Shown: positions 20,901 to 31,275 of the stretch, in pieces
Layout: each line of letters starts with the position of its first letter
How positions within the stretch are numbered: the first letter of the stretch is position 1
DNA from: Gracilaria vermiculophylla
Lineage: Eukaryota > Rhodophyta > Florideophyceae > Gracilariales > Gracilariaceae
DNA length: 64,000 nt
NCBI GenBank assembly: GCA_019155205.2
Contig: JAHNZQ020003150.1
Span: forward strand, 2,393,274 to 2,457,273
Direction of reading: 5' to 3'
Notes under the pieces: generated by a model
The model's input: the letters and a program-made list of their open reading frames with translations, nothing else
What the model was told of the DNA's origin: nothing
The model's database searches: none
Made by a program: the position numbers and the translations under genes

Positions 20901-21978
20901 CAAAAACCTTTTTCCTAAAAAAGGCACCGTTGTCCCTGCCTTATGAAACCACACACACCGGCTTTGTGGACTATCAATTTGAGGCCTCTCAAAGCCATCA
21001 TATAAAAAATCTGATTGCTTGATGCACCTCAAGATTTTTTTGACTTTTTCAGCTGTTTGAGTGAACTCGAGCGATACCATTTTGAACGCTTCTGAAAGCT
21101 TCCTTGGCAAAATAATAACCAACTCTACCGCAACACACTTTTTCCTACTACATTCCGGTTAATGAACCGATGTTAGTTCCTGTTCGTGAACCAGCTTTCC
21201 ATCTACAAGCTCTGGATGAATAGGGAGATGGAAAACGAACAAGATAAAGTGCTATTCAGAGCACAGTATCGGTGGATTTAAATACTTTGTGATACTTGTG
21301 ATACTGTGCACTTGCTACACTGATTGCCACTGTGGGTTCGACCTTGAATGAAAACATTTGTGACGTCAACATACAATTGTGGACAATAGATGTAAACTGA
21401 AATACACAAAATATTTGCAACGTAAACACATAAATGTGAAATATTATTATCGAAGTGAAAGTAACTTGAATTTATTCTTCATACTCATATGTTTTCATGT
21501 TGCTCCCAAATTTGGCCAGAACCATGAAAAAAGCGAATTTGTTTTTACTCGTTTCCCGGATGTTCTCCATCTTATCAGCATTCGTTAAAATGTTTGATGA
21601 GCTCTAATACGAAACTTTTTATCCTTGATATGTTCTGTCATAGAATTTTCTAAATTCTGTATGCCAATCAACGTGCGCTTTCCGTAAGGTTTAAACTCAT
21701 GAGTGAACTTCACGTTTATATTTTTTAACATGTTAGTGGTTTTTTCTTATTATCATTTCAAACTGTCATATTTCTGTTATCAGAAATATTAGAAGTTCTT
21801 AGAATAAAGAATAAATATCTTCTCCAAAATCCAAAATCTTCATACATCTTTCTGGTTGTCTGATCATTAATACCACATAATTCTATCGTGTTTTTTTTCT
21901 GATTTTAAATAGAAATGCCAACATCGTTCGTGGTTTTATCTTACTTACAAGTGTTCTTCACATAGAGGCACCGATAAA
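17920..21978. other. Spacer of about 4 kb, nothing firmly recognised
   Basis: AT-rich with long A and T runs. ORFs of 60-131 codons occur on both strands (for example 20345-20587, 20627-21022, 19565-19912) but show neither domain motifs nor signal peptides. The GC-richer patch at about 19380-19700 and the one at 20345-20530 could be worn transposon pieces, but I found no diagnostic motif or repeat partner in the window. Confidence 0.45.
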
Positions 21979-22452
21979 ATGAGCAATCTCAGCAAAACAC
22001 CCGAAAACAAATCAGCAAAGACTTCGCCTGAGTTGAAATCAGTTATTGATTTTGACGAGATAGACAACTATCTAAGCTCAAACCTGCAAGAAGATATTTC
22101 CGCGATACTCGAAAATGATGAAACTGGTGAATACCACCCTTCAATTATGACACAGGTTGATGACGATGGCGCTTTCACTCTGCCTCTTTCTTTCTATGAG
22201 GAGATTGAAAAATATCTTAGCTCCAATCCAGAAGAAGATGTTTCAACGATTTTAAGAGAGGATCAGAGTAATGAATTTAATCCTTTGACATTCTTTGAGT
22301 TTTACAAAGATGAAAAAGAAGCAAAGGAGACGGACCCATCAATGGAGCATCTTCTCTGTCACAAAACGTTTGGGGAGATGACCGAACTCAAAATGCATAC
22401 CAGCCCATGTGCTTGTGATTCTCGGAATTGTACATGTCTTGGCCATTTGTAA
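21979..22452 (+). CDS. Small acidic protein with duplicated 31-residue module
   Basis: 157 codons. I do not recognise the family. Residues 25-55 and 73-103 are an internal duplication: IDNYLSSNLQEDISAIL against IEKYLSSNPEEDVSTIL, 15 of 31 positions identical by hand alignment. Most of the protein is strongly acidic. The C-terminus is Cys/His-rich (C127, H128, H140, C144, C146, C151, C153), with LLCHKTFGEMTELKMHTSPC resembling a zinc finger that lacks one ligand. Acidic repeats plus a possible zinc-binding tail suggest a nuclear regulator, but this is speculation. Synonymous and conservative differences between the repeats, and composition unlike the surrounding AT-rich DNA, argue that it is a real gene. 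No signal peptide. Confidence 0.6.
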   Translation: MSNLSKTPENKSAKTSPELKSVIDFDEIDNYLSSNLQEDISAILENDETGEYHPSIMTQVDDDGAFTLPLSFYEEIEKYLSSNPEEDVSTILREDQSNEFNPLTFFEFYKDEKEAKETDPSMEHLLCHKTFGEMTELKMHTSPCACDSRNCTCLGHL

Positions 22453-24176
22453 TGTATCTCAAGAAAAACATGTTATTGTTATTCGTTATTTCTTGATTCT
22501 TGTGGCATGATAGAGAAAGACTTGGTGCGCGAAAGATGTTTGCTGTTGATCACTTGGGCAATAGTTATTGTTCACCGACATTTTTAAAAGAGAAAAGCTG
22601 TACAAATAGAGAAAATGTCTCATGAGAAAACGACAAAAGTGCAATGCAAAGGAATTGAGAAAATATTTGGATTCAAGTTTCCACTTTTTCCAGCTGTGTA
22701 ACTTTTAATGAAAAGATAAGAGACATTTTCTAGCTCTTCGAATTAAACAAAACTTCCATCACACGTCCATCAAATTTCTCTGAACTCTAGTTGTTCGTCC
22801 CTATTATGGACAAGTGCTATTTACTATTTCGTTTTCTTTGCGAAACTGTATGTCTTTTTAAGAAATGCTCCGCTCATCATTTATTGAATCATGCACCTAT
22901 TCAGGAACTGCTAATAGAGATCATATTTTCCTCCATATTGATCTAAAACATTTCTTTATTATTCGATGTGGTGCTTGGATGTTGCCACATTTGCATCTTG
23001 CTTTGATGTAGGAAGTCACAAATTAATAAATACCTGATATAAGCACAAGACGTTTTTTCTAACTTTTGTTTTCGATAACGTTTTTTACTGTTTACGAAAC
23101 AAAAGCAAAGAAATCCTCTTAAAAAATGTTTGTAATTATCATAAAAAACAGGAAAACGTGGGTTCTGCTTATTGTAACATTTTGAAGAAACTCGATTTAT
23201 TCTGGATATGCAATAGCTCTAATTTCTAGCCGCCCAGTTTCGTCATGGACTCCAACTTGATCCACAAATAACTATTTGTTTGTGCAATTCTGATTTGTGA
23301 GTTATGAGTTAATAGAAATGGGGATTTGAGTCGATATGAAAGCGTTTCTACCTCCATAGAAAAGATTTATCCTCGCCACTACTGTATTCTACCAAAAACA
23401 TTTGCCTTTTTACGAGGAAACTTGTTTTTCACGAGAAAGCTAAAAAAAGCCTAAAGAGCGACTAGGTTCTTTCGAAAATCAATGTCTAGACTCAATTAAA
23501 ATAAAAAACTCCATCTGAAAAATGTTATTATTATATTTAGAAAACAGTACCGCAGAAAGTTTTACAATGATTAATAGTTTTATAAAAGAACAAATAAATA
23601 TATATATATATTTATTTATTTGTAACTCTTTATGAAATTATGGCTCGAAATTGGAATCTTGGACGTGCGGTAAAATAACTCCTAGCAGAAATAATTATGT
23701 GAAGAATCATCTTCAGAGTTCTCCAAACGGTACAAACAGGTATTGTTGATGGATAATCTCATTGATGCGGAAGACGGTCAATATTTCAAAAACAAATAGT
23801 TGAAAAACAATCTAAGCCTATGAAGTGCGATGCGCGGCATTCGAGTATTTGAAGGACTTATACAGTATTGTCTAGAACGGTTGCTTCAGTCCCGTTACAA
23901 ACTTTACTGGGTTTGTGAGACGCTTTTGAGCTTTAGCGGATACACCGCCGATATGCAAAATTTTTTCGTGTTATCACGCTACGCTGTTTCGACCTAGCAT
24001 GAACTAGGAGACATGCTTGTAAATTCCAACGTTATTGTGTGTCGTGATGCGACGTGCAACGCCGATGTTTGCAAAACGTCGCCGGACGATCTTATATCGG
24101 AAACCGCTAGAGTCCGTGGCTTCCCTAAGTTACATTCGCCTCCTTTTGGATGGGAACTATCCTCAGTAAGGCTTCT
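22453..24176. other. AT-rich spacer
   Basis: No supported gene. A palindromic AT microsatellite (aaataaatatatatatatat then its mirror) lies at about 23593-23621. From 23850 the DNA becomes GC-richer. The 69-codon ORF at 24013-24222 has four Cys but runs into the hairpin at 24177 and has no recognisable domain. Confidence 0.45.
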
Positions 24177-24231
24177 GCTGCATGTTCAATTCCTTAAATA
24201 TTTCCAATATTTCAGGAATTAAACATGCAGC
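24177..24231. repeat. Near-perfect hairpin 1
   Basis: Arms of 26 nt (24177-24202 and 24206-24231) pair with two mismatches around a 3-nt loop (TCC). Left arm starts GCTGCATGTT; right arm ends AACATGCAGC. Two bases separate it from hairpin 2. Confidence 0.85.
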
Positions 24232-24233
24232 TT

Positions 24234-24285
24234 GCAATTTGGCTACCGCGTGCCGCTTTCAAGCGGCACGTGGTAGCGAAATTGC
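24234..24285. repeat. Near-perfect hairpin 2
   Basis: Arms of 25 nt (24234-24258 and 24261-24285) pair with two mismatches around a 2-nt loop. The right arm is the minus-strand chromodomain tail of chromovirus A4 (compare A1 14667-14700, GDRESDAICLP), so the left arm is an inverted copy of element sequence. Confidence 0.85.
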
Positions 24286-24892
24286 ATCTGAGTCACGATC
24301 CCCGCAAAACTGCGGAAAATAGAAACGCAAAGATTTTCGTGCCATTTGTCCAGGATGTGCGCCACTTCTAGTGCAACAACGTCATCAATATTGATGACGA
24401 TGTCCAACGCGGTTTGCTGGGCATAGAAGTGGCCCAGTTTGAATACGTGGTATACATCGTGGGCGTGGTAAATAGTTGGCGGTATTTCAAGACCGTAGGA
24501 GACAGATTCGAGTGCTGCAAGTACACGGAAGGGTCAGAGATAGCGTGGCTGACACTATCTTGGAATTAAAGCTCTCCGTGCGGTCGTCGTGAGGCGGTCT
24601 GCTCGTGAATGGAAAAGACAACATTGTTAAAGTTCAGATTGAAGCGGAGGCGGTCGGCATAATGATTCTATATGGCGATGTTTATGGTCAAATGATCCCT
24701 AGCTAGTGGTGTGAGCGGTTTGTGTGGGGACTCGTAGTCGACGGCGTCCAGAGATGTCCTGCCATCCAGTGTGCATCTCGCCGGCAAATGGGTAAGGTAT
24801 CCCAGACTAAGGCCGTTTCTACAAATGGAGAAGGACAAGTTGCCGGATGGACACGATTTGGCGCAAATGTGTCTCCAAGACAGTTTTTGGTC
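24261..24892 (-). pseudogene. Chromovirus A4: integrase C-terminus and chromodomain, part 2
   Basis: Read on the minus strand, with frameshifts: LSLGYLTHLPAR, LTPLARDHLTINIAI, NHYADRLRFNLNFN, then VSYGLEIPPT and HDVYHVFKLGHFYAQQTALD, then VVALEVAHILDKWHENL and FCGDRDSDAISLP. Each block aligns in order with A1 (SLGYITHSPA, ALARDNLAIAV, HYADRHRSEL, VTYRLELPP, HDVYHISKQRRFYG, EVERILDKR, FCGDRESDAICLP). It is the downstream half of the integrase remnant at 34240-35010. The Harbinger element lies between the halves. Confidence 0.85.
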
Positions 24893-25007
24893 TAATGCTC
24901 ATCTCCCGCCAACGTAGCCCCAGGCAAAACTGTTCGTTTGTTCGTTCATCTCGCAGTACTGGAAGTTTCTCTTCCTACCCGAACCTCATCTGAGCTCTGC
25001 TGCAGCC

Positions 25008-25700
25008 ATGACGAACACCTCAGGACAAGACCCCACGCTTGCAGCCTTTGCCACGGCATCTCAAGCCCCACCCATTGCATTAAGTGAGCAGACAACAGGC
25101 ATAACAAAAAATATTTCATCAGGCTGCACAACACCCCTGCTGGCAAAGCAACAAAGCCGGGCACCATCCAACAGTGTGCAAATCAAACCGATCTATGAAA
25201 ATGACACAGTTAATCTTTTGTTTTCCGTGATGAAGCAAGCTAGTTATGGCGATCGAAAGCAACATAAGAAAATCCTAAAGGATGTCTTCACCGACGCCAT
25301 GAAGCTCGCTAAGATCAGCCATCACATCAAAAGAACCGCTAAAGGCTGGCAAAAACTTTCACCCGCATAAAGCAGTAATACTCTGCATTCACGGCCAAAC
25401 TCAAGCAGTCTGGCAGGCATGGTGATGCCAAAGATCTTTTCAATACGCCGGATCATTTCGAACAGATGCACGAGATGGAGAATGGAAAGGCGCGCAACGA
25501 TCCACCAGCACATTATTCAACGGATGATTGTCCTAGTGCCCCGGGATTACCAGCATGGAGCACTCGTAAGCGTGTGAAGCTCTCTCGAGATTCCTTACTG
25601 TCCAAATTCATAAAAACGCAATAACAGGGAACTAAGACTTTGATATCAGAGATTCAGAAAAGTAACGAAGAATGCGAGAAGACAAGGACAATCTTGAAAC
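25008..25700 (+). pseudogene. Harbinger accessory protein, possible SANT/Myb-like (frameshifted)
   Basis: PIF/Harbinger elements encode a second DNA-binding protein besides the transposase. Here 25008-25370 is open for 120 codons and ends TAA. A shifted frame continues with AFTAKLKQSGRHGDAKDLFN, HFEQMHEMENGKARNDPPAH and RKRVKLSRDSLLSKFI. Lys/Arg-rich helices and a basic tail fit a small nuclear DNA-binding protein, and the position, convergent with the transposase, fits the element layout. No Trp-spaced SANT signature is clear, so the domain name is tentative. Confidence 0.5.
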
Positions 25701-25754
25701 GTTAAGTTGATAATTTCTGATGCATGCTATTCTGCACTACAGCTGTTGGTTATA

Positions 25755-26280
25755 TAGTATAATAATTTATCCCTCGGTCTCTTTCCTGCAGTCGTCTTTG
25801 CATTGAGAACAAGACCTTGATCTTGATCTTCCTCAGGTGTTAAATAGAATTCCTGGTCGTCGCCATTGTCAATGCTCCAGTTGTGTAAAACGATTCAGGC
25901 GAATATAAATATGACTATGTCGTCCTTATGTTGCAGTCGAATTCCATCTTTCAGAAGACAGAAGTAGTGTTAGAGCATTCCAAATGCGCATTCTACTGGC
26001 TTCCTCGTTGTGCTTGCCACTTTATCCCATGTCCGCAATACCGGGTTGTCGTTTTTCCCACGTTCGGTACAGCTCTTCATCATATTTTTGGTGAGCTGGA
26101 AGGCACAATCTCCAATAAAGTATGAACGAACAGCGATGTTTGCGATATCCAATCCTGGTATGTCGTCCCCCGTCCATGTTCCATTATCAATATTCTTCTT
26201 TATTGTAGATTGCTTGAATACTGTAGAGTCTCCGAGAACCCGGACCTTCCAATATCGACGTCAGTAAACCTCCTACTAGC
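25755..26280 (-). pseudogene. PIF/Harbinger transposase, C-terminal part
   Basis: Follows on from 33375 once gypsy B1 is removed. Reading the minus strand: SRRFTDVDIG, then after a frameshift LGDSTVFKQSTI, RSYFIGDCAFQLTKNMM (second catalytic Asp in IGDCA), WDKVASTTRKPVECAFGML (catalytic Glu in VECAFG), then in shifted frames VLHNWSIDNGDDQEFYLTPE. These are the hallmark boxes of the DDE_Tnp_4 superfamily. Transposase cuts at the terminal repeats and duplicates a TAA-like triplet. Several frameshifts make it dead. Confidence 0.88.
26276..26280. repeat. Target-site duplication CTAGC, left copy (gypsy B1)
   Basis: CTAGC immediately before the LTR at 26281 and again immediately after the 3' LTR at 33370-33374. 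Joining the flanks through one copy restores the Harbinger frame. Confidence 0.9.
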
Positions 26281-26598
26281 TGTAGTATAGTGGCTCCTAC
26301 GGAATTATGGTGGTTTGGCCTTATGGCATAATATTCCTAAGGAGGGTTCGTACTTTATTAGCTGGGCCACGTGGTGCATAATGTTGCCTGCGTGCGCTAC
26401 AGTATCCTTAAGGTACGGTAGAATTTATTATTTATTTTAGATATTTTATGCAGGTAATTAGCACAGTAGTGCGACCCGCCGAGGCGGGCTCCCGGCTAGA
26501 TATTTAAGCTGCCGGTTGAGCTCCACCTCTGGGGAAGTAAAGACAAGCACCCTTGAGTCTTCTTCTACATTTTCCGGTTGGAGTCTCTTGTCTACTCA
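26281..26598 (+). repeat. Gypsy B1 5' LTR, cut by a gap
   Basis: Starts TGTAGTATAG. The first 318 bp match 32816-33133. The remaining 236 bp or so seen in the 3' LTR fall in the gap, as does about 75 bp of leader judged from copy B2. Confidence 0.9.
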
Positions 26599-26698
26599 NN
26601 NNNNNNNNNNNNNNNNNNNNNNNNNNNNNNNNNNNNNNNNNNNNNNNNNNNNNNNNNNNNNNNNNNNNNNNNNNNNNNNNNNNNNNNNNNNNNNNNNN
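26599..26698. other. Assembly gap, 100 N, true length probably about 310 bp
   Basis: Copies at 32816 and 63271 show that LTR end, primer-binding site and leader should lie here. The sequence after the gap (GCAACGACCAACCCCCAACA) matches 63898 onward. Confidence 0.95.
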
Positions 26699-26779
26699 GC
26701 AACGACCAACCCCCAACAGTGGAATTCTTCCTTAAGGTAATCCGGAAGTGGAAGCAAATCACCCCCGACCTACTCCTCT

Positions 26780-27382
26780 ATGGACCCCTCAGAACATCCC
26801 ATGGAAACCCCCCTACAGGATCCTCAAGCAACCGGTTCCGTTCGTGGGCGCAGCACGCGCAGCGCTCCCCAGGAGATGGCCGCCACACTGGAGGACCCTG
26901 AAAGTCTCCTTCGGAATCCTGGCTCCTCTGTGGAGCTTTTCAGGAACCGCCTTAGCAAAAGGCATGATCAGAGGCAAGCGGAATCCTCTGCGACATCTCT
27001 GGAGAACGCTGATGTGGAGATCAATGAACCACACACGGCATTGCAACCGCCCTCTCCAGACCTGCAGGGATGTCAACATCCGGAGGCTAACTCCCTCCTG
27101 GAGTCGCTAGCCCCGCGCCTTACGGATTGGCTCACCCAAGAGCTGGTCGAAAGGATACATGCAGGTGTTGAAGCCCACTTCGGAGCGCGCCGCCACGTCC
27201 TTGTGGAGGAAATCGCAACGGAGAGCGCTCACCGTGCTGTGGATGCTTTGTTGGATTCCGACCCCTTCCTAGACGTGATCTCAGGTGTTATCCGTGAGGA
27301 GGTTTGTTCCCAAAAATCGCAGCTGCTCCCTGCAACGGAGTTTCAAAGTCATTCTTCCGTACAGGAGAGGTTCCCTCTATGA
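26780..27382 (+). CDS. Gypsy B1 ORF1, N-terminal gag-like protein
   Basis: 200 codons, open, ending TGA before the gag proper. It has no zinc knuckle and no clear domain. It starts with a Pro/Ser-rich region and continues with predicted amphipathic helices (SLLESLAPRLTDWLTQELVE). Copy B2 has the leader before this start but the window ends there. The charged linker that follows (27400-27760, other frames) carries three copies of GGACAGGATA at 27410, 27491 and 27533, a small tandem repeat. ORF1 is probably the N-terminal portion of gag, separated by mutation. Confidence 0.6.
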   Translation: MDPSEHPMETPLQDPQATGSVRGRSTRSAPQEMAATLEDPESLLRNPGSSVELFRNRLSKRHDQRQAESSATSLENADVEINEPHTALQPPSPDLQGCQHPEANSLLESLAPRLTDWLTQELVERIHAGVEAHFGARRHVLVEEIATESAHRAVDALLDSDPFLDVISGVIREEVCSQKSQLLPATEFQSHSSVQERFPL

Positions 27383-27860
27383 ACACCTAAGGCGACCCCG
27401 GGCAGAGAAGGACAGGATACTGCCGTGAAGAAACGGGAGCACCGGAGGAATCTTGCTATGCACCGTCCGGACCTGACGCCCTGCGGAGGAGGACAGGATA
27501 TCGGTCGCGAAGAAGTCCACCAAAGGAGAGAAGGACAGGATACTCCTCGGGTGGATCGCGATAACAGGGTTATCGTCAGCAACCCAGACCACCTCAAGGA
27601 AAGACTACGAAAGAAACGGAGGGAGTGAAGAAGAAAGCGAGAAACGGATTCGGAGAGAAGCTCAGACTCCGAATATGTAAATAGCTCCAGCTCGGAGGAC
27701 AGTGTACCTCCCAAAGAAGAAGAGCTGAAGGGTCAAGGAGGTCGTCCTGCTTAACGACCTCTTCGCCAAAGTGGTGGATTATGAAACCTACAGGTTGAAT
27801 GATGGCTTCACTCTTTACGACGCGTCGGTCGCTAAATGACTCACAAAGATCCAGCGCCGC

Positions 27861-29022
27861 ATGGATATTCAACTGAAAAAGCACTCCTTCTCAGGCGAAA
27901 ACCCCATCTCGGTGTTACATTTTCTTACGCGCTTCCGTTCAGCGTGTAACACCAACGGTGTCCATGAAGGTGCCGCCGTATGGTGCTTTCAGTTCTACCT
28001 CACAGGCCACGCCCACTCGCTGGTGCAGCAACGCCTCACGGGGGAGAGCACCATTGTGGATAACCCTCGAACGGAGATCTTGACGACGTACCCAGAGATA
28101 GTCAATTTTCTCCTTAAAAGGTACGCCACGGACGAGGTGATAGCCGATGCTGATGCTAAAGTCACCTCCTATAGGCAGAACACCGGAATGAACGAGATAG
28201 ATTTCTCACAGAAGCTGTGGACGGAAGCCCTTCGGTGTGGGACCGTGTACTCCGAACGGCGGTTTAAGTCGTTGTTTGCAGAGGGAATCCTTCCCTCGAT
28301 ACGCACGAGGGTTCGTAATCACCTGACAACGCACCCAAAAACCACCTACAAGGAGTTGGCGCGTTTCGCGGAGTTTTATGGAGATATCCACCGTGCCGCT
28401 CGCCGCAGTCATGCTCCACTTTCGGAAAAAACGGCGGCCTCGAGAACCCGTCGGGCATCCACCCTGATGTTGGACCCCAGCACCTCGGAGGAGGTCGACG
28501 AGCTCACGCTCGTAGGAGAGCAAGAAGCCCTTGCCCTCACATACGCCTCTTCTCAGGAAGCACCAACTGGGACGAGGACACCCTCGTCTCCCACTTCCTA
28601 CGCCTCGGCAGGATCCTACTGGAGCGTCAGATTTGCGAACCCTCGAGGCTACCGACTACCTTGCAGGATTTGCTTGTCACGAGAGCCTGTACACTGTACG
28701 ACTCTCACCTCGGCTACGAGAGCCACCATCGTGCAGGAACGAGAGAAAAAACTTCCAGGACCTGAAGGACACACAAACGGAAAGCGGAAGTTATCCAACC
28801 GCGTATCGCGACATCCGCTCCCCTCAAGGAAACTACGGTTACCGTGCTCCACCGGGAGTGCAGCCTTTCCCACTGTTACTTGCACCCACAACGCAGGTGC
28901 CGGTGCCCAAGCCGGTTGCACCTCAAGAGAACACATCGCATCGCGATGTACAACCGCAGACGCTGTCCTTGACTGGATTTCAGCCCCTCTTTAACCAGGA
29001 AAACCCTCAGAGCCACGCGTAG
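27861..29022 (+). pseudogene. Gypsy B1 gag (frameshift near zinc knuckle)
   Basis: The Retrotrans_gag-like domain is clear: FSGENPISVLHFLTRFRSAC, GAAVWCFQFYLTGHA, FLLKRYATDEVIADAD, SYRQNTGMNEIDFSQKLW, FAEGILPSIRTRVRNHL and LARFAEFYGD. The zinc knuckle expected at about 28660-28710 is scattered over frames (CHES in one, CRICLSREPVHC in another), so frameshifts occurred there. The open frame to 28994 past that point is not native. Gag forms the particle and binds RNA. Confidence 0.85.
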
Positions 29023-29135
29023 AGGCTCCGCGTGGCTCTTTAACATCGGGCCTTAGCTCCACGGAGGTCGCCTTTAGGAAAGGGGAAGAGGCCGTCTGCT
29101 CCGTCGACGCAGAATCGGCGGGCCCCCCAATCCTG

Positions 29136-29612
29136 TTGGACCAATTCGACACCTTTGAGGATTCTGTTTCCACACTCCGCCGTGAAAATTACAAGGTATA
29201 TGCCTCTATAGGATGTTCCCCGCTCCCCTCCACCACTGTGCGTGCTATCCTCGATACCGGAGCTGGCCCCAATCTGGTGCACGCCGACGTGTTCCCGCGG
29301 TCTGCTCTCGGCTCCTTGAGAACTGGCAAGCTCCCTACGGTGCGCGATGCGTCGCGTCGAGCATTGACCATCCTCGGGGCAATCCCCTCGTATCTCCGGT
29401 TGGGCTCCTCACAGATGAGAGTGTGGTTCTTCGTGACGACCAACATGGCCGCGCAATGCATATTGGGCACTCCCTTTGTGGATCGATATGTACGGGCAAT
29501 CTACCCACGCCTGCGGAAGGTGACGTTTCACAACGCCGCCCCTGTAGGTATCGTGTCCGCATCTGCAGGACCGGACGCCAACGCGCGTCACGTGGGTAAT
29601 CTTCCAAAGTAG
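29136..29612 (+). pseudogene. Gypsy B1 aspartic protease
   Basis: 158 codons open. VRAILDTGAGPNLVHADVFP carries the D-T-G active-site triplet, followed by the second hydrophobic-hydrophobic-Gly motif in CILGTPFVDRY. This is the retropepsin that cuts the polyprotein. It ends at TAG 29610-29612; the linker to RT continues at 29634-29969 (FRFVLGNLKESPLRLQKG) with further stops before 30069. Confidence 0.88.
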
Positions 29613-30068
29613 ACGCAGTCGAATAAGCTCCGAGTGGTGAAGAGCATCGAAATACCCGCGAGGAGTCAGGCCAAAGTCTGGGTGCAGACCTCTGCATCTG
29701 GCCTCTCATTCCTACAAAGGAGTCCACGCCTGACGACGAAGCAGTACTGCATGATGGCGAACGGTTTTATGGAAGTAATACCGAACATTCCCTTCAGGTT
29801 CGTGCTCGGTAACCTCAAGGAGTCGCCATTACGGCTCCAGAAAGGAATTGTCGTCGGACTGGCACTACCGGCCTCTGCAGAACTGGCTCACCTTAATCGA
29901 TCGGAAGACCTTGCAGACCGCAATGCTATCGCCACCATGGAAGCGGAAGGGACTTCCTCGGCTCCATAGTAAGAGAATCCTGCCAATTGGCAGGAGAAGC
30001 TCCAACTTGGCGAGGAATTCGAATGGTATCGCCGTAGGATAGTGGATATGCTATCTGCCTTTTAGAAC

Positions 30069-30821
30069 ATGTGGTATGGTCGCCTGGGCCAGGTTAGCCT
30101 GGCGAAGCACATGATCCAGCTCACACCGTATGCGAAACCCGTACATCAACTCCCGAAGAAGGCCAAACCCCACGCGCGCGATTTTGAACGCCATGAGGTC
30201 CACCGGGTGCTGAAGAAGGGCGTTATAGAGCCTTCCAATTCCGAACGGGCCTCTCCAGTGGTGTTTGTCAAGAAGAAAGATGGCTCCCTTAGGTTCTGTA
30301 TTGACTACAGGCGCCTCAACGAGGTGACGGTCCGCGATTCGTACCCGATGCTCCGTATGGATGAATGTATCGACTCCATAGGCGATGCGTCCGTTTTCTC
30401 CACGCTGGATGCCAATAGCGGCTACTGGCAGATTGAGATGGACGACTCCGATAAGGATAAGACAACGTTCAACTCGCACTGTGGGATCTTCAGATTCCTA
30501 AGGATGCCATTTGGATTGAAGAGTGCACCCGCTACGTTCCAACGAGCGGTGGACATTATTACGTCAAAGGTGAAGTGGCAGTACGTCTTGGTGTATATGG
30601 ATGACGTCATTATATACTCCTGCAGCGTGGAGAAGCACTTCATTCATGTGAAGCATGTGCTCCAACTCCAAAAGAATGCTGGACTCACCTTGAAGCTGGA
30701 GAAATGTTTCTTTTTCAAGTCGTCGGTGAACTACCTGGGGCACGTTGTGCTTCCGGGCCGCCTACAGGTTTCCAGAAAAACTCAGGATGCCATCAAGGAA
30801 GCTCCCCCTCCCACAAACTAG
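30069..30821 (+). pseudogene. Gypsy B1 reverse transcriptase
   Basis: 250 codons: HQLPKKAKPHARDFERHEV, KKGVIEPSNSERASPVVFVK, GSLRFCIDYRRLNEVTVRD, FSTLDANSGYWQIEM, FNSHCGIFRFLRMPFGL, APATFQRAVD, VLVYMDDVIIYS and LKLEKCFFF. The YMDD catalytic box and the upstream Asp (LDANSGY) are intact. TAG at 30819-30821, then the RT-RNase H connection (CNVFRRFVPNFSRIAAPLNR) in another frame. It is the least damaged RT in the window. Confidence 0.93.
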
Positions 30822-31008
30822 ACGGAGCTCCGCCCCCTTCCTTGGGTTGTGTAACGTCTTCCGGAGGTTTGTACCCAATTTCTCCCGTATAGCGGCGCCG
30901 TTAAATCGCCTCTTGGAGAAGGACAAGCCGACGCAATTGGCTATATTGACGGATGAGGAGTTTGAAGCCTTCAACACCTTGAAGAGGTGACTAATAGAAC
31001 CACCAATC

Positions 31009-31275
31009 TTGGTACTTCCGAAGCGGCACGGTCGAATGGTGTTGGACACTGACGCCTGTAAATACCAGATCGGATGTGCCCTCCTACAGGAGCAAACAGA
31101 AGGTGGACTTCAACCCATAGGGTATTGGAGTCGCAGCCTCACCCCCACGGAACGGAATTATTCCACCTCGGAGCGCGAATGTCTCGCTATCGTGTGGGCG
31201 GTTTTGCTTTTACGCCCATACCTGGAAGGGGCGCGCTTCACCTTGAGGACGGACCACGCACCACTGAAGTGGATA
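31009..31275 (+). pseudogene. Gypsy B1 RNase H, cut by Tigger insertion
   Basis: MVLDTDACKYQIGCALLQEQ, GYWSRSLTPTERNYS, SERECLAIVWA and FTLRTDHAPLKWIQ, with D, E and D of the catalytic set present. The frame leaves gypsy sequence exactly at a TA dinucleotide followed by CAG at 31276, the left end of the Tigger transposon. No integrase follows. Confidence 0.9.

Noticed and set aside
20345..21022. ORFs of 80 and 131 codons in the long spacer
   Set aside because: Compositionally ordinary, no motif, no conserved neighbour. Transcript data would be needed.
24013..24222. Cys-containing ORF CRDATCNADVC
   Set aside because: Four Cys but no spacing typical of a known fold, and the frame ends within the hairpin; could be chance.
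26281..26598. Gypsy B1 LTR ending at TCTACTCA beside the gap
   Set aside because: The CA there is only where the gap begins. The other two copies continue another 236 bp and their ends are fixed by a target duplication (33369) or primer-binding site (63823).
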